A stretch of DNA of 64,000 bases from NCBI GenBank assembly GCA_000687655.1, contig JHWR01000015.1, forward strand, positions 21,340 to 85,339, written 5' to 3'. Shown here one piece after another: positions 55,516-64,000 of this stretch. How positions within the stretch are numbered: position 1 is the first letter of the stretch; every line of letters starts with the position of its first letter. Position numbers and translations under genes: made by a program. The notes beneath the pieces were generated by a model, which saw only the letters and a program-made list of their open reading frames with translations, searched no databases and was not told where the DNA came from. Source of the stretch: Lachnospiraceae bacterium YSB2008. Lineage in GTDB: Bacteria; Bacillota; Clostridia; Lachnospirales; Lachnospiraceae.

Positions 55516-56988
55516 ATGTCAGATAACGGACTGATGATGCAGTATTTTGAATGGTATATTAAGGCGGCCGACAAGCTCTGGAAGACAGCTGCAGAGGATG
55601 CCGCAAAACTTGCAAAGCTTGGAGTTACTTCTGTATGGCTTCCGCCTGCTTACAAAGATGCAGCAGGTAAGGACGGATCAGGATACGGTGTATATGACCT
55701 CTACGATCTGGGTGAGTTCAACCAGAAGGGTGGAGTGGCTACCAAGTATGGTACCAAGAAGGAATATCTCGATGCTATAGCAGCATTCCATAAGAATGAT
55801 ATACAGGTTTATGCTGACATAGTTCTCAATCATAAGATGGGAGCCGATGAGATCGAAGAGGTTTCAGCAGCTGAATTCAATGAGACCGATCGCTGCCAGA
55901 TGATAGGCGAGAACAAAACTATAGGCGCCTGGACTAAGTTTACATTTCCGGGCAGAAAGAATAAGTATTCTGATTTTAAATGGAATTGGCACCATTTCAG
56001 CGGTATAGACTGGGATCAGGATAGATTTACAAAAGCACTTTATAAGTTCAGCGGCAAGGAATGGGCTGAAGATGTTGAGAAGTCAGAGAATGGTAACTAT
56101 GATTATCTCATGGGTGCCGACCTCGACATGAACAACCAGGAAGTATATGAAGAACTCGTAAAATGGGCAGTATGGTATATCAAGGAAACAGATATCGACG
56201 GAATGAGGCTTGATGCCATCAAGCATATACCGGCACATTTCTACAGGGATTTCCTTTTCAAGGTAAGAGAGCTTACCGGTAAGGAGCTTTTCTCAGTAGG
56301 TGAGTATTGGCATTGGGATACACTGCAGCTCATGCATTATCTGAATGAGATCAAGCAGGAAGCATCACTCTTTGACGTGCCGCTTCATTTCAACTTCCAT
56401 AACTGTTCAAAAGCTCACGGAAGCTATGATCTCCGCCACATACTTGACGGGGCACTTATCAATACCAATCCGGTAAAGGCAGTTACTTTCGTTGACAATC
56501 ACGATACACAGCCGGGACAGTCACTTGAGTCATGGGTTGATGACTGGTTCAAGCCGATGGCATATTCAATAATACTCCTCAGAAGAGAAGGTTACCCTTG
56601 CGTATTCTATGGAGATTATAAGGGTATACCTCACGATAAGATTAAGTCCAAAAAGACTATGCTCGACAAGCTTATGAAGATCCGTAAACAGAAAGCTTAC
56701 GGCGAACAGCACGACTACTTCGATGATCCTAACTGCATAGGATGGACCAGAGAAGGTGATGAAGAGCATAAGAACTCAGGACTTGCGGTAGTTATGTCTG
56801 ACGGAACAGGCGGAACAAAGAGAATGTACATAGGCAGACAGTTTGCAGGCATGCATTTCAGAGATGCACTCGGAAATGCAAAGTATGATATCAAGATTGA
56901 TGAATATGGCTGCGGAGATTTCTACGTAAACAGAGATTCTGTTGCAGTATGGATTAAGAAGGAACGTACATCGGGGGCAAAGAATTGA
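55516..56988 (+). CDS. Cytoplasmic alpha-amylase (GH13)
   Basis: A 490-residue GH13 enzyme without a signal peptide, resembling intracellular AmyS/GH13_5 enzymes that degrade glycogen or maltodextrins. Catalytic residues are Asp in GMRLDAIKH, Glu in SVGEYWHWD and Asp in FVDNHDTQPGQ. The N-terminal LMMQYFEWY is typical. The next gene overlaps it by four bases. Confidence 0.94.
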   Translation: MSDNGLMMQYFEWYIKAADKLWKTAAEDAAKLAKLGVTSVWLPPAYKDAAGKDGSGYGVYDLYDLGEFNQKGGVATKYGTKKEYLDAIAAFHKNDIQVYADIVLNHKMGADEIEEVSAAEFNETDRCQMIGENKTIGAWTKFTFPGRKNKYSDFKWNWHHFSGIDWDQDRFTKALYKFSGKEWAEDVEKSENGNYDYLMGADLDMNNQEVYEELVKWAVWYIKETDIDGMRLDAIKHIPAHFYRDFLFKVRELTGKELFSVGEYWHWDTLQLMHYLNEIKQEASLFDVPLHFNFHNCSKAHGSYDLRHILDGALINTNPVKAVTFVDNHDTQPGQSLESWVDDWFKPMAYSIILLRREGYPCVFYGDYKGIPHDKIKSKKTMLDKLMKIRKQKAYGEQHDYFDDPNCIGWTREGDEEHKNSGLAVVMSDGTGGTKRMYIGRQFAGMHFRDALGNAKYDIKIDEYGCGDFYVNRDSVAVWIKKERTSGAKN

Positions 56989-57278
56989 GGAAAAAGGGTA
57001 TTAGAACAGAGTCGGTAGATGAGCTTTTTGATGCCATCATGTCTCTGGAGAGCAAAGAGGAATTCTATCAGTTCTTCGAAGATATATGCACTACAAATGA
57101 AGTGCTGGCTATAGCTCAGAGGCTCGAAGTAGCAAAAATGCTGTATGAAGAGAAGACATATAATGAGATAGCTGATGTTACCGGTGCGTCTACTGCTACC
57201 ATAAGCAGAGTCAATCGTTCCATCAATTCCGGAAACGGAAGCTATGATTTTGTTTTTGAACGTCTTAATAAAAAGTAA
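56985..57278 (+). CDS. YerC/YecD family TrpR-related protein
   Basis: A 97-residue HTH protein: SVDELFDAIMSLESKEEFYQFFEDICT and the helix-turn-helix TYNEIADVTGASTATISRVNRSI. This TrpR-like YerC group is widespread in Firmicutes and of uncertain regulatory target. TTG start overlapping the amylase stop (TTGA), so translational coupling is likely; it may regulate the amylase. Confidence 0.9.
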   Translation: MRKKGIRTESVDELFDAIMSLESKEEFYQFFEDICTTNEVLAIAQRLEVAKMLYEEKTYNEIADVTGASTATISRVNRSINSGNGSYDFVFERLNKK

Positions 57279-57290
57279 TTAGGAGGACAT

Positions 57291-58601
57291 ATGGACCCCT
57301 CGCAAATAACGCGACTGGTAATACTTGTGGTGCTTATTATATTATCAGGACTTTTTTCGTCTGCGGAAACAGCCCTCACCACAGTAAATATTAACAAGTT
57401 AAAGGCATTGTCCGAGGAAGGAAAGAAGAAGGCAGACCGTGTTCTTAAGATGAGAGAGAATCCGTCCAAGCTTCTTTCTACGATACTCGTTGGCAATAAT
57501 ATAGTGAATCTTTCCGCATCAGCTCTGTCAACAACTCTGTTTACAGAGCTTTTCGGAAGTAAAGCGGTGGGTGTCGTTACGGGCATCCTTACATTTCTCA
57601 TTCTTGTTTTCGGAGAGATCACGCCAAAGACTATTGCAAATGTGCACAGTCTTGGGCTTTCAATGTTCTATGCATATCCGATATCCATACTTATGGTGAT
57701 ATTCACACCTATCATATGGATATTGAATATTATCTGCAGAGGAATATTTGCATTGCTTCGCATTGATCCGGATGCTGATCCGAATCAGATAACCGAGAAG
57801 GAACTCCGTGTTATAGTAAGCAGCAGTGAGGAAGCAGGTGTCATAGAGACAGAAGAGAAGAAGATGATCACGAACGTGGTTGACTTCGGTGATGCTATAA
57901 GTAAGGATGTTATGATACCGCGTGCAGATATGGCATGCGTTGATATAGAAGCTTCTTACGATGAGCTTATGTCTCTCATACGTGAAGAAGGCTATTCGAG
58001 AATTCCTGTTTATAAAAAGAACAAGGATCATATAGTAGGAATACTCTATGTTAAGGATATTTTCCTTCATATAGAAAAGTACGGCTCCGACGATATTAAG
58101 ATAGAGAAGCTTATGAGACGCCCGGTATTCGTATATGAATATCAGAAGACGGCGAAGATTTTTGCCGATATGAAGCAGTCGGGTACTTCCATATGCATAG
58201 TTCTTGATGAATACGGCACGGCTTCAGGTCTTATAACGATGGAAGACCTTATAGAGGAAATAGTCGGCGAGATTAGAGACGAATACGATGAGAGCGAGAA
58301 CGAGATCATAAGGAAGATCGAGGATGGCTCTTACGATGTTGAAGGTTCGATAAGAATAGACGACCTGAATGATGCCATAGGAACCACACTTTCCTCGGAA
58401 AACTATGATACCCTTGGTGGATATATCATCGAACTTCTGGACAGGCTTCCTGAGACAGGAGATGAAGCTGAGGACGATAAGGTTAAACTCAAGGTTCTTT
58501 CAGCATCAAAGAATCGTGTGGAAAGAGTCAAGGTTGACATAATACAGAAGCCGGATGAAGAATCTGACGATAAACCTGAGAATGAAGAGGCTGATTCCTG
58601 A
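57291..58601 (+). CDS. CNNM/HlyC-type transporter with CBS domains
   Basis: A 436-residue membrane protein: DUF21/CNNM domain with four helices (FSSAETALT, FGEITPKT), a CBS pair (VMIPRADMACVD and RPVFVYEY regions), and a C-terminal CorC_HlyC domain (about 340-420). Members act in magnesium/cobalt efflux. The C-terminus is acidic. Confidence 0.9.
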   Translation: MDPSQITRLVILVVLIILSGLFSSAETALTTVNINKLKALSEEGKKKADRVLKMRENPSKLLSTILVGNNIVNLSASALSTTLFTELFGSKAVGVVTGILTFLILVFGEITPKTIANVHSLGLSMFYAYPISILMVIFTPIIWILNIICRGIFALLRIDPDADPNQITEKELRVIVSSSEEAGVIETEEKKMITNVVDFGDAISKDVMIPRADMACVDIEASYDELMSLIREEGYSRIPVYKKNKDHIVGILYVKDIFLHIEKYGSDDIKIEKLMRRPVFVYEYQKTAKIFADMKQSGTSICIVLDEYGTASGLITMEDLIEEIVGEIRDEYDESENEIIRKIEDGSYDVEGSIRIDDLNDAIGTTLSSENYDTLGGYIIELLDRLPETGDEAEDDKVKLKVLSASKNRVERVKVDIIQKPDEESDDKPENEEADS

Positions 58602-58636
58602 TTGATACAGGATGCGGTTATTCGGAGATTTGAGAT

Positions 58637-59338
58637 ATGAGTAAGGATACAGATTTCCAACAGATAAAAAAAGAGATAAGGGAATGGATCAAGCTGGATT
58701 ATATAATACCGAAGGACATTCCTGATATAGAGCTTTACATGGATCAGGTTACGAACTTCATGGATGCGCACCTCTACCATAATAAGAGGGGTGAGGATGA
58801 CAAAACTCTGACCAAGACCATGATCAATAATTATGCGAAGAATAAGCTTCTGCCGCCTCCGAATAAGAAGAGATACGGTAAAGAGCATATCATAATCCTT
58901 ATTTACATATATTATCTCAAAAATGTTATTTCCATAAATGATATACAGAAGCTGCTCTATCCGATGACGGAGAGATTCTTTGATAAAGCGCCGGACAGCC
59001 CTGAGGAAAGGACCATGTCCGATATTTATGAATCCATTTATGAACTTGAGAAGTCGGAATACTTCAATATAGAAAGCAGCACTGCAAGGGCAGAAGAACT
59101 GACAGAAAAGCTTTTCCCAAAGGAAGAGGATGAGTACCTTCACAAAATGGCTCTCATATATCTTCTGGGCTATGATATATATAGTAAGAAAAGACTTATA
59201 GAGCGTCTTATCGACGAGATGCCGGACCCTGTTACTCCTGAAGAGCAGAAGAAATCTGAGAAAGAGGCTCAGAAGGAAGCTAAGAAAGAGGCTAAGAAAC
59301 AAAACAGAAAGGTTAAGAAAAATGATAAAGGCAAATAA
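58637..59338 (+). CDS. DUF1836 domain-containing protein
   Basis: A 233-residue protein with the DUF1836 core: LYMDQVTNFMD, KTLTKTMINNYAKNKLLPPPNKKRYGKEHI. This resembles a winged-helix MerR-like fold and is common in Firmicutes, of unknown function. The C-terminus is a Lys/Glu-rich helical tail. It overlaps the next gene by 17 bases. Confidence 0.88.
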   Translation: MSKDTDFQQIKKEIREWIKLDYIIPKDIPDIELYMDQVTNFMDAHLYHNKRGEDDKTLTKTMINNYAKNKLLPPPNKKRYGKEHIIILIYIYYLKNVISINDIQKLLYPMTERFFDKAPDSPEERTMSDIYESIYELEKSEYFNIESSTARAEELTEKLFPKEEDEYLHKMALIYLLGYDIYSKKRLIERLIDEMPDPVTPEEQKKSEKEAQKEAKKEAKKQNRKVKKNDKGK

Positions 59339-60980
59339 CGTATCACTAAGATTTGGCAAGAAGGCACTTTTTGAAGAGGTTAACATTGCATTTACACCCG
59401 GTAACTGCTATGGACTTATAGGTGCCAACGGTGCCGGAAAGTCTACATTCCTGAAGATTCTTTCGGGAGAGCTTGAACCGACAAGCGGCGATGTTACCAT
59501 GGATCCGGGCGAGAGACTTTCAGTTTTAAAGCAGGATCACTTCCAGTATGATGGTTTTTCAGTTCTCGACACTGTCATAATGGGCAATAAGCACCTCTAT
59601 GATGTAAGACAGGAAAAGGATGCCATATATGCCAAGGAGGATTTCTCAGACGAGGATGGTATCAGAGCTTCAGAACTTGAGGCAGAATTTGCTGAAATGG
59701 ATGGCTGGAATGCAGAAGCTGATGCAGAAACCCTTCTTAACGGCCTTGGAATAGAGACAGAGTATCATTATATGATGATGTCCGAACTGGATGGTAATAT
59801 GAAGGTAAAGGTTCTTCTTGCACAGGCGCTCTTCGGAAATCCGGATGTTCTCCTTTTAGATGAGCCTACAAACCACCTTGATCTTGATGCTATAGCATGG
59901 CTCGAGGAATTCCTCATCAATTTCGAGAATACCGTAATTGTTGTCAGCCATGACCGTTATTTCCTTAATAAGGTATGTACAATGATAGCTGACCTTGATT
60001 ATGGTAAGATTCAGGTTTATGCCGGAAACTATGATTTCTGGTATGAATCCAGCCAGCTCATGATACGTCAGATGAAGGAAGCTAATAAGAAGAAGGAAGA
60101 GAAGATCAAGGAACTGAAGGAGTTCATTGCAAGATTCTCTGCAAATGCATCGAAGTCCAAGCAGGCAACCTCACGTAAGAAAGCTCTCGAGAAGATCGAG
60201 CTTGATGAGATCAAGCCTTCAAGCAGGAAGTATCCATATATTGATTTCCGTCCTAAGAGAGATATAGGAAATGAAGTGCTTACTGTTCAGGGTATCAGTA
60301 AGACCATAAACGGCGAGAAAATACTGGACAACATTTCATTTACAGTCGGAAGAGAGGATAAGATCGCTTTTGTAGGACCGAACACGCTGGCTACAACAGC
60401 GCTTTTCAAGATACTTGCCGGCGAGGATGAGCCGGATGAGGGAAGCTACAAGTGGGGTGTAACCACTTCACAGGGCTATTTCCCTAAGGATAATACTAAG
60501 GAATTCGACAATGACCTTATAATGGTAGACTGGCTTACTCAGTATTCTGATGAGAAGGATGCTACATATGTAAGAGGCTTCCTCGGAAGAATGCTCTTCC
60601 CCGGAGATGCAGGAGTTAAGAAGGTTAAGGTCCTTTCCGGTGGTGAGAAGGTAAGATGTCTTCTCAGTAAGATCATGATAATGGGTACAAACTGCCTTAT
60701 TCTTGATGAACCTACCAACCATCTCGACATGGAGTCCATAACATCACTGAATAACGCTCTTATTAAGTTCCCGGGCGTTGTATTGTTCTCCTGCCAGGAT
60801 CATCAGTTTATACAGACAACTGCCAACCGTATCATGGAGCTGACAAATACAGGTCTTATAGATAAACAGACGACTTATGACGAGTATCTTGAGTCAGATG
60901 AACTTGCCCGTAAGAGACAAATCATGAATATGGACAGAGATCCAGAAGATGATGTTGAACCTGATGGGGAAGATGAATAA
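59322..60980 (+). CDS. ABC-F family ATPase (YbiT/YkpA-like)
   Basis: A 552-residue soluble protein with two ABC ATPase domains and no membrane part; ABC-F proteins act at the ribosome. Domain 1 has Walker A GANGAGKS and domain 1 Walker B LLLDEPTNHLDLD. Domain 2 has a degenerate Walker A (GPNTLATTALFK), a known feature of the YkpA group, with LILDEPTNHLDME. The interdomain linker is charged. It overlaps the end of the DUF1836 gene. Confidence 0.93.
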   Translation: MIKANNVSLRFGKKALFEEVNIAFTPGNCYGLIGANGAGKSTFLKILSGELEPTSGDVTMDPGERLSVLKQDHFQYDGFSVLDTVIMGNKHLYDVRQEKDAIYAKEDFSDEDGIRASELEAEFAEMDGWNAEADAETLLNGLGIETEYHYMMMSELDGNMKVKVLLAQALFGNPDVLLLDEPTNHLDLDAIAWLEEFLINFENTVIVVSHDRYFLNKVCTMIADLDYGKIQVYAGNYDFWYESSQLMIRQMKEANKKKEEKIKELKEFIARFSANASKSKQATSRKKALEKIELDEIKPSSRKYPYIDFRPKRDIGNEVLTVQGISKTINGEKILDNISFTVGREDKIAFVGPNTLATTALFKILAGEDEPDEGSYKWGVTTSQGYFPKDNTKEFDNDLIMVDWLTQYSDEKDATYVRGFLGRMLFPGDAGVKKVKVLSGGEKVRCLLSKIMIMGTNCLILDEPTNHLDMESITSLNNALIKFPGVVLFSCQDHQFIQTTANRIMELTNTGLIDKQTTYDEYLESDELARKRQIMNMDRDPEDDVEPDGEDE

Positions 60981-61373
60981 AGATTTTTATAAAAAATCGC
61001 TGATTTGGAGCACTAGATATAGTATTAAGGTTTTATTAAAATTGCACAATTAGTAAAATTATACAAAATGATTTCTTGATTATAAAAAAATGCTTGCCTT
61101 TTTGGACAAGTTGCCCTATAATGTCCCTAGTCTTCAAAGGAAGACATGTTCAACTTGTGTAATTTTACTATATACATGGAACCAACAGTCACAGACTGTA
61201 ATATATAAATTTTTAGGTTCAGACAGTTTTCTTGGACAAACCGACGAACGATTTTTATGGGTCGGGCGAATAAGCGGTATCGTACCTCTTGTGTAGTTGA
61301 ACGTAAAGAGAGCTTGAAGGTTTGAAACAAGGGAATAAAAACTTTAAACTTTTTTTAAAAGGAGGTTTTTTTT
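60981..61373 (+). promoter_or_regulatory. 393-bp leader region with promoter of the sugar ABC operon
   Basis: -35 TTGCCT (61094-61099), 17-bp spacer, -10 TATAAT (61117-61122), giving a leader of about 245 nt. Within it are a GTCTTC-AAAG-GAAGAC hairpin at 61131-61146 and the larger folded domain described separately (61148-61302). No gene is evident; short ORFs here lack ribosome sites. Confidence 0.65.
61148..61302 (+). ncRNA. Candidate structured RNA in the ABC operon leader
   Basis: The 155-nt region is closed by GTTCAAC (61148-61154) pairing with GTTGAAC (61296-61302). Inside are ACAGTC-ACA-GACTGT, a CCGAC/GTCGG pair and GGTA-TCG-TACC. This branched form could be a riboswitch or other regulatory RNA, but I do not recognise its family. 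Confidence 0.4.
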
Positions 61374-62834
61374 GTGAAGAAGATCAAAAAAACACTTGCA
61401 CTTTCACTTGCACTCGCTATGGGTCTTTCACTTGTAGCTTGTGGTGAGGAGGCAACAACAGTAGCTGACAACACAGAGGCAACAACAGTTGCAGATACAG
61501 AGGCTGACACTACAGCACCTGACGATACAGAGGCAACAGTTGATGATGCAGACGTAGAGCTTGACGGCAGCGGTGCTGTAATCAACATCTATGTATGGAA
61601 CAAAGAGTTCGCTCAGAGAATGCAGGCTCACCTTCCAGGTTATGAGGCAGCTAGCGATGATCCAGAAGCAGCTCTTGATGGTGGTACATACAATGGCGTT
61701 AAGGTAGAGTTCAATCAGGTTGATAATGCTGATAACAAGTATCAGGATAACCTTGATGCAGCTCTTCTTGCACAGGCTGATGCTGCTGCAGATGACAAGA
61801 TTGATATCTTCCTTGTAGAAGCTGACTATGCTAAGAAGTATGTTGAGCAGCAGGACTATGTTCTTGACATCAACAAGGATCTCGGAATCACAGATGACGA
61901 GCTTTCAAAGCAGTATGACTACACAAAGCAGGTTATGACAGACGTTGATGGAAATCTTCGTGGTGTTTCATGGCAGGCATGTTCAGCAGGTCTTATCTAC
62001 AACAGAAAGATCGCTGAAGAGGTTCTTGGTTCACAGGATCCTGAGAAGGTTCAGGAAGCAGTTGCTGACTGGGATAAGTTCTTCGAGACAGCTGCTACAA
62101 TGAAGGAAAAAGGTTATTACATGACCGGTACAGTTAACACAACAATGCGTGTTTACTCTAACAATTCTTCAAAGAACTTCGTAGTTGATGGTAAGGTAGC
62201 AGTACCTGATGACATCAAGAAGTGGGTTGATGATTCTAAGAAGATGATCGATGCTGAGCAGTCTACATCACAGGATCTCTGGAGTGGTGATGTTGTTACT
62301 AAGGGATTCATGAAGGATCCAGGTAACGTATTCTGCTACTTTGGACCAGCTTGGTACTTCAATTTCTGTCTTTCAGCTGCTGATCCAGCTTCTATCGCTG
62401 CTGACGGTGGTTGGGGCTTCGTAGTTGGACCTCAGTCATATTACTGGGGTGGTACATGGATCTGCTGCGCAGCTGGTTCTGATAACACAGAGCAGGTTGC
62501 TCAGATCATGAGAGACATGACAACTAATGATGATGTTATGAAGGAAATCCTTATGACAGATGCTGACTGCGTAAACAACAAGAACGTTCTTGATGAGATG
62601 GCAGGTTCAGATGATGGTAAGGTTGCACTCCTTGGTGATCAGAATCCATGGGCAGCTCTTGCAGAAGGTGCAGAGAATGTTGATGCTTCTAACCTTACAG
62701 AGTATGATCAGGGTACAGTTGAGTCATTCCAGCAGTCAATGAAGGCTTACTTCGATGGCGAGTCATCATATGATGATGCAGTTGCTGAGTGGACAAAGTC
62801 AGTACTTGAGAAGTATCCTAACCTTAGTGAGTAA
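61374..62834 (+). CDS. Sugar ABC transporter, lipoprotein solute-binding protein
   Basis: A 486-residue extracellular lipoprotein: signal peptide with lipobox SLVAC, a Thr/Glu/Asp/Ala-rich linker of about 40 residues, then a family 1 carbohydrate-binding fold. It binds a sugar or oligosaccharide for the permeases downstream. GTG start with AAAGGAGG. The codon use is strongly biased and the A/T-rich ribosome site is ideal, so it is probably highly expressed. Substrate unknown. Confidence 0.92.
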   Translation: MKKIKKTLALSLALAMGLSLVACGEEATTVADNTEATTVADTEADTTAPDDTEATVDDADVELDGSGAVINIYVWNKEFAQRMQAHLPGYEAASDDPEAALDGGTYNGVKVEFNQVDNADNKYQDNLDAALLAQADAAADDKIDIFLVEADYAKKYVEQQDYVLDINKDLGITDDELSKQYDYTKQVMTDVDGNLRGVSWQACSAGLIYNRKIAEEVLGSQDPEKVQEAVADWDKFFETAATMKEKGYYMTGTVNTTMRVYSNNSSKNFVVDGKVAVPDDIKKWVDDSKKMIDAEQSTSQDLWSGDVVTKGFMKDPGNVFCYFGPAWYFNFCLSAADPASIAADGGWGFVVGPQSYYWGGTWICCAAGSDNTEQVAQIMRDMTTNDDVMKEILMTDADCVNNKNVLDEMAGSDDGKVALLGDQNPWAALAEGAENVDASNLTEYDQGTVESFQQSMKAYFDGESSYDDAVAEWTKSVLEKYPNLSE

Positions 62835-62867
62835 TCTAATCTGATTAGATTTATCCATTAAACTAAT

Positions 62868-62914
62868 AAGCGTGTCGGGCAGGCACAGTCCAATTCCCGG
62901 CACGCTTTCTTTTT
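62868..62914 (+). terminator. Intra-operon terminator after the binding-protein gene
   Basis: A 12-bp stem (AAGCGTGTCGGG / CCCGGCACGCTT, one G-U) followed by TCTTTTT. It probably lowers permease expression relative to the binding protein. A small AATCTAAT/ATTAGATT hairpin precedes it at 62833-62851. Confidence 0.88.
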
Positions 62915-62961
62915 AAAAATATCCGGAGAATTCTAACAAGGTGTAGCGGAGGTGACTGGTA

Positions 62962-63861
62962 ATGAATAATAAAAAAGCGGTTCGCTATAATCGCTGGGGT
63001 TATATATTCCTGATCCCATTTACTATAGCGTTTTTGTTATTCCAATTAGTGCCACTTGTTTCAACTATTTATAATAGTTTCTTTGAGCACTATATGAGCG
63101 GTCTTAAAGAGATCGGTCCTAATTTTGTAGGTTTTGCTAACTATGCTGCTCTTCTTAAGGGCGGTGACATTTTCAAATATTTTCTTAATACAATGATCAT
63201 GTGGATCATGGGCTTCATACCTCAGATAATTGTGTCTCTGTTATTGGCTGCATGGTTCTCGGATCCATCATTAAAGCTGAAATTTAAGCCTTTCTGGGAG
63301 GCTGTTATATATCTTCCAAATCTTATAATGGCAGCCGCATTTGCGATGCTGTTTGCTACATTATTCTCTGAGATGGGACCTATTAACACAATGCTTGTAA
63401 ATATGCATATCCTTAAGAAGGGATATGATTTCCTTGCACATACAGCATCTACAAGATGGTTGGTTGCTTTCATGAACTTCCTTATGTGGTTCGGTAATAC
63501 AACAATCCTTCTTCTTGCCGGCATGCTCGGTATAGATACTTCTCTGTACGAAGCTGCTGAGGTTGATGGTGCTACACCAACTCAGATATTCTTTAAAGTT
63601 ACACTTCCTATACTTAAGCCTATTCTTATATATGTTATGATTACATCACTCATCGGTGGTCTTCAGATGTTCGATGTTCCTCAGATACTTACAAACGGTG
63701 TCGGTGGACCAAACAGAACAACTATGACACTTATAATGTTCCTGAGTAATCACCTCTATAGTAAGAACTATGGTTTGGGTGGTGCGTTATCGGTATATCT
63801 CTTCATCATTACCGGTATATTGTCACTTATAATTTATAAATTTAATTACAGAGCGGATTAA
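62962..63861 (+). CDS. Sugar ABC transporter permease, first subunit
   Basis: A 299-residue six-helix permease of the MalF/UgpA type. It carries the EAA motif around YEAAEVDGATPTQIFFKVTLPILKP, which contacts the ATPase. It partners with the second permease that follows by 12 nt. Confidence 0.93.
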   Translation: MNNKKAVRYNRWGYIFLIPFTIAFLLFQLVPLVSTIYNSFFEHYMSGLKEIGPNFVGFANYAALLKGGDIFKYFLNTMIMWIMGFIPQIIVSLLLAAWFSDPSLKLKFKPFWEAVIYLPNLIMAAAFAMLFATLFSEMGPINTMLVNMHILKKGYDFLAHTASTRWLVAFMNFLMWFGNTTILLLAGMLGIDTSLYEAAEVDGATPTQIFFKVTLPILKPILIYVMITSLIGGLQMFDVPQILTNGVGGPNRTTMTLIMFLSNHLYSKNYGLGGALSVYLFIITGILSLIIYKFNYRAD

Positions 63862-63873
63862 GGAGGTGCTGCA

Positions 63874-64000
63874 ATGAATAAGACTAATAATACACCGGCA
63901 GCGCTTCGTACAAGAAGAACAGTCTGCTATATAGTACTTGTGCTTATTACCATCATGTGTCTCTTCTGGTTCTATGTACTCTTTGTAAATGCAACCAGAT
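63874..64000 (+). CDS. Sugar ABC transporter permease, second subunit (5' part)
   Basis: The window ends 127 nt into the gene. The N-terminus (MNKTNNTPAALRTRRTVCYIV) and first transmembrane helix match a MalG-type permease. AGGAGG precedes the ATG. No ATPase gene is visible in the window; it may be elsewhere. Confidence 0.8.
   Translation, partial: MNKTNNTPAALRTRRTVCYIVLVLITIMCLFWFYVLFVNATR

Noticed and set aside
58403..59386. A 327-residue minus-strand ORF
   Set aside because: It lies antisense to the DUF1836 and CNNM genes and is a Leu/Phe/Ser-rich shadow of A/G-rich coding sequence.
60301..60420. Broken second ATPase site in the ABC-F protein as a mutation
   Set aside because: The degenerate Walker A is, from memory, shared by the YkpA subgroup, so it is a family trait rather than damage.

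Overview
The window reads as chromosome from an AT-rich, low-GC Gram-positive anaerobe of the class Clostridia, most likely family Lachnospiraceae (Butyrivibrio or a relative). This is inferred from gene content: DUF6472, DUF1836 and UPF0371/DUF1846 proteins, a four-subunit ferredoxin-linked 2-oxoacid oxidoreductase, MutS2, DegV, a split PurH, and lipoproteins with Thr/Glu/Ala linkers. Strong Shine-Dalgarno sequences and GTG or TTG starts are common. I see no rRNA, tRNA, prophage, transposase or CRISPR array. Most of it is core chromosome, but it carries several unusual regulatory and structural features.

Layout. 1-11 kb: end of a sodium/solute symporter, proC, a chemotaxis receptor, a folded intergenic element, a DUF6472 peptide, PAP2 phosphatase, aldose epimerase, a MocR regulator overlapping a convergent pyridoxal kinase, an NAD-dependent epimerase and two lipoproteins with related leaders. 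11-16 kb: a sulfur amino-acid block (trans-sulfuration enzyme, PatB/MalY lyase, MATE exporter, MtaR/CpsY-like LysR regulator). 16-24 kb: DegV, split purine pathway (PurO plus AICAR transformylase), an 85-bp tandem repeat, BI-1 protein, cysteine-cluster protein, small proteins, HAD phosphatase and cardiolipin synthase. 24-30 kb: porGDAB, then metY-cysK behind a cysteine-rich leader peptide and terminator/antiterminator. 30-38 kb: hybrid kinase, Gpx/OhrR pair, CDF transporter, Rrf2 regulator and an envelope cluster. 38-44 kb, minus strand: mutS2 and a two-component system. 44-53 kb: Ca/Na antiporter, UPF0371 and the F-type ATP synthase operon. 53-61 kb: gpmA, icd, amylase, TrpR-like regulator, CNNM protein, DUF1836, ABC-F. 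61-64 kb: a sugar ABC importer behind a long folded leader.

How it works together. Three matching dyads (GTTATAGG-N5-CCTATAAC type) lie upstream of the trans-sulfuration gene, the MATE gene and the metY leader, and the LysR regulator encoded in between resembles the streptococcal methionine regulator MtaR. This suggests one sulfur amino-acid regulon, with metY-cysK also controlled by ribosome-mediated attenuation on cysteine codons.

The most striking protein-level observation is the ATP synthase operon (a-c-b-alpha-gamma-beta-epsilon). It has no separate delta gene. A delta-subunit C-terminal-domain-like segment of about 75 residues is fused to the N-terminus of alpha. The c subunit also carries a cleavable-looking signal peptide and an external linker, and gamma has an insertion and a basic tail.
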